Positions 5,745 to 9,139 of a stretch of 9,139 nt of DNA are shown here, in pieces (positions within the stretch are counted from its first letter, which is position 1; every line of letters begins with the position of its first letter). This stretch comes from Nitriliruptoraceae bacterium (GTDB lineage Bacteria > Actinomycetota > Nitriliruptoria > Nitriliruptorales > Nitriliruptoraceae). Position numbers and translations under genes: made by a program. Below the pieces are notes generated by a model that saw nothing but the letters and a program-made list of their open reading frames with translations, did not search any database and was not told the origin of the DNA. The stretch spans positions 1 through 9,139 of the forward strand of contig SKLC01000385.1 in assembly GCA_007123425.1 (NCBI GenBank). Direction: 5' to 3'.

Positions 5745-6782
5745 TCAGCCGGCAGCGTCGGCCAGCAGGTGGTCGACGTCGGCCGGCGCGGTGTCGAAGC
5801 TGGCCATGAACCGAGCCAGCTCCCAGGCCGGATGGCCCAGGTGGTGGAAGGCCCACCCGCTCGCGCGCAGCCGCGCGTCGACCACCGGATCCAGCTCCAT
5901 GAACACGCCGTTCGCCTCGGTGGGAACCCCGGGGCTGCAGCCCAGCGCGGCCAGCCCGTCGGAGAGCCGGCGGGCCATGGCGTTGGCGTGGGCGGCGTGG
6001 CGCAGCCACGCGCCGTCGGCGAGCACCGCGGCGAAGGGCGCCGCCACGTAGCGGTGCTTGCTCAGCAGGTGGCCGTGCGCCTTGCGCAGCGCCGGCAGCG
6101 CGGCGGCGGCCTCGCGCTGATGCGGCCCCGGCAGCAGCACCACGGCCTCCCCCAGCGCGAGCCCGTTCTTGGTGCCGCCGAAGCTGAGCGCGTCCACGCC
6201 CGCGTCCACCGTCAGCGCGCGAGGCGCGCAGCCCAGGGCCGCCACGGCGTTGGCGAAGCGGGCCCCGTCGACGTGGACCCGGTAGCCCAGGCGGTGGGCG
6301 GTCTCGGCCACCGCGGCCACCTCGGCCGGGGTGTAGACCTCGCCGAGCTCCGTGGGGTTGCTGAGCGTGACCACCCCCGGCGCGACGCTGTGCACCCCCC
6401 GGTCGGAGAGCCCGGCCTCGCGCTCCTCGAGCGCCGCCGGGGTCAGCTTGCGGCCCCCGGCCGGTATCGTGGTGACGCGACAGCCGGTGATCCGCTCGGG
6501 CGCGGTGGACTCGTCGGTCGCCAGATGGGCGAACTCCTCGCTCAGGATCCGCTGCCACGGTCGGGTGAGGCTGGCGATCCCCAGCGTGTTGGCGGCGGTG
6601 CCGGTTGCCACGAGGAACACCTCGACGTCGTCCTCGAAGACGTCCGCGAACGCCGCGGCGACCTCGGCGGTGGCCCCGTCCGCGCCATAGGGCGCCGCGC
6701 GACCCCCGCGGACGCCCGCGACGGCGTCGAGCGCCTCGGGACACAGGCCCGAGGCGTTGTCGGAGACGAAATCGATCCGCAT
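5745..6782 (-). CDS. Low-specificity L-threonine aldolase (PLP-dependent)
   Basis: This 345-residue fold-type I PLP enzyme belongs to the beta-eliminating lyase/threonine aldolase family, which cleaves L-threonine or L-allo-threonine to glycine and acetaldehyde in the cytosol. The N-terminus has the family opening DFVSDNASG (4-12). The PLP phosphate-binding region is TGTAAN (60-65). VDGAR (171-175) holds the aspartate that contacts the pyridine nitrogen and a conserved Arg. SFGGTKNG (200-207) contains the Schiff-base lysine, Lys205. The C-terminal RFMASFDTAPADVDHLL (324-340) matches the family's usual ending. Length is normal and no active-site residue appears to be missing. No Shine-Dalgarno precedes the ATG; a possible -10 nine bases upstream suggests a very short leader. 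It is divergent from the thiI-like gene, with 35 bp between the starts. A related aldolase specificity (allo-threonine, phenylserine) cannot be excluded. Confidence 0.92.
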   Translation of the reverse strand: MRIDFVSDNASGLCPEALDAVAGVRGGRAAPYGADGATAEVAAAFADVFEDDVEVFLVATGTAANTLGIASLTRPWQRILSEEFAHLATDESTAPERITGCRVTTIPAGGRKLTPAALEEREAGLSDRGVHSVAPGVVTLSNPTELGEVYTPAEVAAVAETAHRLGYRVHVDGARFANAVAALGCAPRALTVDAGVDALSFGGTKNGLALGEAVVLLPGPHQREAAAALPALRKAHGHLLSKHRYVAAPFAAVLADGAWLRHAAHANAMARRLSDGLAALGCSPGVPTEANGVFMELDPVVDARLRASGWAFHHLGHPAWELARFMASFDTAPADVDHLLADAAG

Positions 6783-6791
6783 CGCCGCGGG

Positions 6792-6797
6792 AGTATG
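6792..6797 (-). promoter_or_regulatory. Candidate -10 for a short-leader transcript of the threonine aldolase gene
   Basis: CATACT on the minus strand (complement of 6792-6797) matches four of six positions of TATAAT and ends nine bases before the ATG. Transcription would start about two or three bases before the start codon. The intervening CCCGCGGCG contains no Shine-Dalgarno. No clear -35 is visible. Confidence 0.35.
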
Positions 6798-6806
6798 CCC
6801 GACGAC

Positions 6807-6815
6807 GAGGAGGGA
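6807..6815 (+). promoter_or_regulatory. Ribosome binding site of the thiI-like gene
   Basis: GAGGAGGGA ends two bases before the GTG at 6818. It decides the start, since the open frame continues far upstream (to at least 6605) through the antisense of the aldolase gene. Confidence 0.7.
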
Positions 6816-6817
6816 CG

Positions 6818-8011
6818 GTGACGACCCCCGTTTCGCACCCGGTGGCCCTGATCACCCCGGCCGGCGAGCTGCGCCTGAAGTCGCGCCGCACGCGCGCCCG
6901 GTTCCGCCGGGCGCTGCGCGACAACCTCGCGGCCGCCCTGGCCGCCCGGCGCGTCGACGCCGAGGTCGATGACAGCCGGGGCCGGATCATGCTCACCGGT
7001 GACGCGCACCGTGCGGCGGAGGTCGCCCGCGAGGTCTTCGGGGTCCACCGGGTGGTGGTCGCCGAGCCGCTGCATGCCCGCGACCTCGACCAGCTCACGC
7101 GCCGCGTGGCCGAGGTCGCCGCACGGCAGGTCACCGACCGCACGTTCGCGGTGCGGGTGCGGCGACGGGGACGGCACGACTGGTCGTCGCGCGACGCCGA
7201 GCGGCGGATCGGCTCCCTGCTGCTGCCGCACGCCGCAGGCGTGGACCTCGAGCGGCCCGAGACCACGGTGCTGGTCATCGCCCACGACGACGAGACCTAC
7301 CTCGCCGTCGAGGAGCACGAGGGCCCGCGCGGGCTGCCCGTGGGCACGCAGCAGCCCGCCCTGGTGCTGCTGTCGGGCGGCTTCGACTCCGCCGTGGCGG
7401 CCTGGCGGCTGCTGCGCCGCGGCGTCCCGGTCCACTTCGTCCACGCGGAGCTGGCCTGCTCGCAGACCGACGCGGCGCTGGCGGTCGCCCACGAGCTGAT
7501 CCGGCGGTGGGCTCCCGGCACCGAGCCGGACGTGTGGGTGCTGGACTTCTCCGAGGTGCGCGCGCGGCTGCTGGACGAGGTCGACGCGCGCTATCGCCAG
7601 GTCCGCCTCAAGGAGCTGATGCTGCACGCCGCAGACCGCATCGCCGAGCGCGAGGGCTTCGAGGCGCTGGTCACCGGCGAGGCGCTCGGGCAGGTCTCCA
7701 CCCAGACCCTGGGGAACCTCGCGGTCATCGACCGCGCCGCCCAGCGCCCGGTGCTGCGGCCTCTGGCCGGCGACGACAAGGAGGAGATCGTCGACCTGGC
7801 GCGCCGGATCGGCACCTACGACCTCTCGGCACGCAGCCGCGAGGTGTGCGACCTCTCCGACGGGCCCGTGGTCACCCGCGCCCGTGGGGAGCAGCTCGAG
7901 CCCGCCCGCGACGCCGCTCCCGACGAGCTGGCGCTGCAGGCGGCCGAGCAGGCGTGGCGGCTTCCGCTGCGCTCCTGGGTGCCGGGCCTACCCGCCCCGT
8001 GGGCGGCCTGA
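6818..8011 (+). CDS. thiI: ThiI-type tRNA 4-thiouridine synthase without rhodanese domain
   Basis: This 397-residue protein adenylates uridine 8 of tRNA and replaces its oxygen with sulfur, using persulfide sulfur from a cysteine desulfurase. The N-terminus has PAGELRLKSRRTRARF (15-30), in place of the usual YGE-type opening. A THUMP RNA-binding region spans about 60-165. GLPVGTQQPALVLLSGGFDS (172-191) contains the PP-loop ATP site SGGFDS at 186-191. TGEALGQVSTQTLGNL (286-301) and RPLAGDDKEEIVDLARRIGTY (314-334) are family signatures. Cys344 in REVCDLSDGP aligns with the catalytic AANH-domain cysteine. The only other cysteine is Cys214. The length matches the Bacillus type (about 400 residues) rather than the 482-residue E. 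coli enzyme, whose C-terminal rhodanese also serves thiamine synthesis, so tRNA thiolation is the likelier role here. No thi or desulfurase gene is adjacent. The start is GTG. Confidence 0.9.
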   Translation: MTTPVSHPVALITPAGELRLKSRRTRARFRRALRDNLAAALAARRVDAEVDDSRGRIMLTGDAHRAAEVAREVFGVHRVVVAEPLHARDLDQLTRRVAEVAARQVTDRTFAVRVRRRGRHDWSSRDAERRIGSLLLPHAAGVDLERPETTVLVIAHDDETYLAVEEHEGPRGLPVGTQQPALVLLSGGFDSAVAAWRLLRRGVPVHFVHAELACSQTDAALAVAHELIRRWAPGTEPDVWVLDFSEVRARLLDEVDARYRQVRLKELMLHAADRIAEREGFEALVTGEALGQVSTQTLGNLAVIDRAAQRPVLRPLAGDDKEEIVDLARRIGTYDLSARSREVCDLSDGPVVTRARGEQLEPARDAAPDELALQAAEQAWRLPLRSWVPGLPAPWAA

Positions 8012-8078
8012 GCCCTGCCGACCGCCGGGAGCGGACACGAGCGGCCACGCGTCACTGGATTCCCACCGGTTTCCGAAG

Positions 8079-8084
8079 TAGGGT
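8079..8084 (+). promoter_or_regulatory. -10 for a probable leaderless transcript of the LLM oxidoreductase gene
   Basis: TAGGGT fits the TANNNT -10 pattern common in actinobacteria and ends nine bases before the ATG at 8094. Transcription would start about three bases before the start codon, and CCGCTCGCC in between has no Shine-Dalgarno. No good -35 is seen. Confidence 0.5.
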
Positions 8085-8093
8085 CCGCTCGCC

Positions 8094-9023
8094 ATGAGAC
8101 CCTTTCGCTTCGCCCTGCAGACCTCCACCGCCCCCGACGCCGCGACGTGGCGCGAGCGCGCCCGCAAGGCCGAGGACCTGGGCTACTCCGCGCTGTACGT
8201 GCCTGACCACTTCGACGACCAGTGGGGCCCGCTGGTGGCACTGACCGCCGCCGCGGAGGCCACCTCGACGCTGAAGGTCGGCCCGCTCGTGCTCGGCAAC
8301 GACTACCGCCACCCCGTCGTGGCGGCCAAGGAGATCGCCACCCTCGACGTGCTCAGCGAGGGCCGCGTGGAGTTCGGGATCGGCGCCGGCTGGATGCGCA
8401 CCGACTACGAGGCCGCCGGCATGGCCTACGACGAGCCGGCGGTGCGGGTCGAGCGCCTCGAGGAGGCGGTCGAGATCTACGCCCAGCTCCTGCGCGAGGG
8501 GACGGCGACCTTCTCCGGCCGCCACTACCAGGTGCAGGACGCCCAGTGCCTGCCCCGGCCGGTCTCCGAGGGCGGCCCGCCGATGCTGATCGGCGGCGGC
8601 GGCAAGCGCGTGCTCACGTTGGCCGCGCAGCGCGCCGACATCGTCGGGGTCAACCCCAACCTGCGGTCGGGCGCCACCGACCAGGAGACCGCGCGCTCGG
8701 CGGTCGCGGAGAAGTACGAGCAGCGCCTGGCCTGGATCAGGGACGCCGCCGGCGAGCGCTTCGACGACCTCGACCTGCAGCTGCTGACCTTCGTGGTCGC
8801 CATCGACGCGGACCGCGACGAGATGGCCCAGGCCATGGGCCCGGCGATGGGCATCAGCCCGGAGCAGGCCTACGACGTGCCGCTGGCGCTGGTGGGCAGC
8901 GTCGAGGAGATCTGTGAGCAGCTGCACGAGCGCCGGGAGCGCTACGGGCTCAACTACATCGTGATCCACGACGCGGAGCTCGAGCCCTTCGCGCAGGTCG
9001 TCGACCGGCTCGCGGGCACCTGA
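8094..9023 (+). CDS. LLM-class F420-dependent oxidoreductase (MSMEG_2516-like)
   Basis: This 309-residue protein belongs to the bacterial luciferase-like TIM-barrel superfamily. It most resembles the actinobacterial F420-using subgroup described as the MSMEG_2516 family. The N-terminal strand FRFALQTS (4-11) is followed by GYSALYVPDHFDDQWGPLVAL (30-50), which carries the barrel's cofactor-facing Asp-His. LKVGPLVLGNDYRHPVVAAKE (60-80) and LSEGRVEFGIGAGWMRTDYEAAG (87-109) are the superfamily's most typical stretches. PPMLIGGGGKRVLTLAA (162-178) forms the phosphate-binding region. Length is normal and there is no signal peptide, so it is cytosolic. The substrate is unknown; members transfer hydride between F420 and varied small molecules. 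FMN use is the alternative. It lies 82 bp after the thiI-like gene with its own apparent promoter, and ends seven bases from the oppositely oriented peptidase gene. Confidence 0.9.
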   Translation: MRPFRFALQTSTAPDAATWRERARKAEDLGYSALYVPDHFDDQWGPLVALTAAAEATSTLKVGPLVLGNDYRHPVVAAKEIATLDVLSEGRVEFGIGAGWMRTDYEAAGMAYDEPAVRVERLEEAVEIYAQLLREGTATFSGRHYQVQDAQCLPRPVSEGGPPMLIGGGGKRVLTLAAQRADIVGVNPNLRSGATDQETARSAVAEKYEQRLAWIRDAAGERFDDLDLQLLTFVVAIDADRDEMAQAMGPAMGISPEQAYDVPLALVGSVEEICEQLHERRERYGLNYIVIHDAELEPFAQVVDRLAGT

Positions 9024-9029
9024 CCCGAC

Positions 9030-9139
9030 TCAGCAGGGGCTGCCGGGCAGGTACTGGCGCGGGTTGACCGCGCTGCCGTTGACCCGGGTCTCGAAGTGCA
9101 GGTGCGGCCCGGTGGAGTTGCCGGTGCTGCCCACGGCAC
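9030..9139 (-). CDS. M23/LytM peptidase, C-terminal end only
   Basis: On the minus strand, the last 35 codons before the TGA (complement of 9030-9032) read AVGSTGNSTGPHLHFETRVN and end in NPRQYLPGSPC. The STGPHLHFE stretch holds the His-x-His motif that completes the zinc site of M23 endopeptidases, which cut peptidoglycan peptide cross-links outside the membrane; related inactive LytM proteins activate amidases. The rest of the gene, including the first zinc ligands and any signal peptide, lies beyond the window. The final residue is Cys, which is unusual. It converges with the oxidoreductase gene, leaving six bases between the two stop codons. Confidence 0.88.
   Translation of the reverse strand, partial: AVGSTGNSTGPHLHFETRVNGSAVNPRQYLPGSPC

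Noticed and set aside
3073..6051. A 992-codon open frame on the + strand, opposite copA and across several genes
   Set aside because: It is antisense to a fully intact copA and to the aldolase end and spans their intergenic region. Its translation is a low-complexity Arg/Gly/His/Ala mix, typical of shadow frames in GC-rich DNA.
1..9139. tRNA or rRNA genes, CRISPR arrays, insertion sequences, phage attachment sites
   Set aside because: No cloverleaf-like, regularly spaced repeat or transposase/integrase pattern was seen on either strand by reading; no search program was run.

Overview
The window is very GC-rich, and nearly every codon ends in G or C. Start codons include GTG, the Shine-Dalgarno sequences are strong AGGAGG types, and one gene belongs to an F420-dependent oxidoreductase family. 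Together these point to a high-GC Actinomycetota chromosome. The genus cannot be fixed from the sequence alone. The genes look like ordinary chromosomal content: there is no transposase, integrase, tRNA, rRNA or CRISPR array.

Layout, left to right: (1) the 3' end of a membrane PH-domain protein with a C-terminal SHOCT domain, + strand, truncated by the window edge; (2) a four-helix DUF2254-type membrane protein, +; (3) a 139-residue protein made of two CBS domains, +, preceded by two tandem GGAC-N4-GGCCC boxes 21 bp apart that resemble DosR/DevR dormancy-regulator sites; (4) a two-HMA-domain copper-exporting P1B ATPase (CopA), minus strand, convergent with the CBS gene, whose promoter contains a perfect CsoR-type palindrome between its -35 and -10; (5) a short, extremely acidic protein of unknown function, divergent from copA; (6) two tandem hairpin-bearing repeats in the convergent gap that follows; (7) a PLP-dependent low-specificity L-threonine aldolase, minus strand; (8) a ThiI-type tRNA 4-thiouridine synthase without a rhodanese domain, +, divergent from the aldolase across only 35 bp; (9) an LLM-class F420-dependent oxidoreductase, +, with a likely leaderless start; (10) the last 35 codons of an M23/LytM peptidase, minus strand, running off the right edge.

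The genes do not form one pathway. The left third contains membrane and signal-sensing functions (PH-SHOCT, DUF2254, CBS). The middle is a copper-detoxification unit. The right third is a mix of amino-acid metabolism, tRNA thiolation, F420 redox chemistry and cell-wall turnover. The most interesting signals are regulatory: the paired DosR-like boxes before the CBS gene, the CsoR operator inside the copA promoter, two short-leader starts without a ribosome-binding site, and the tandem hairpin repeat at 5668-5721. I found no clear multi-gene novel system.
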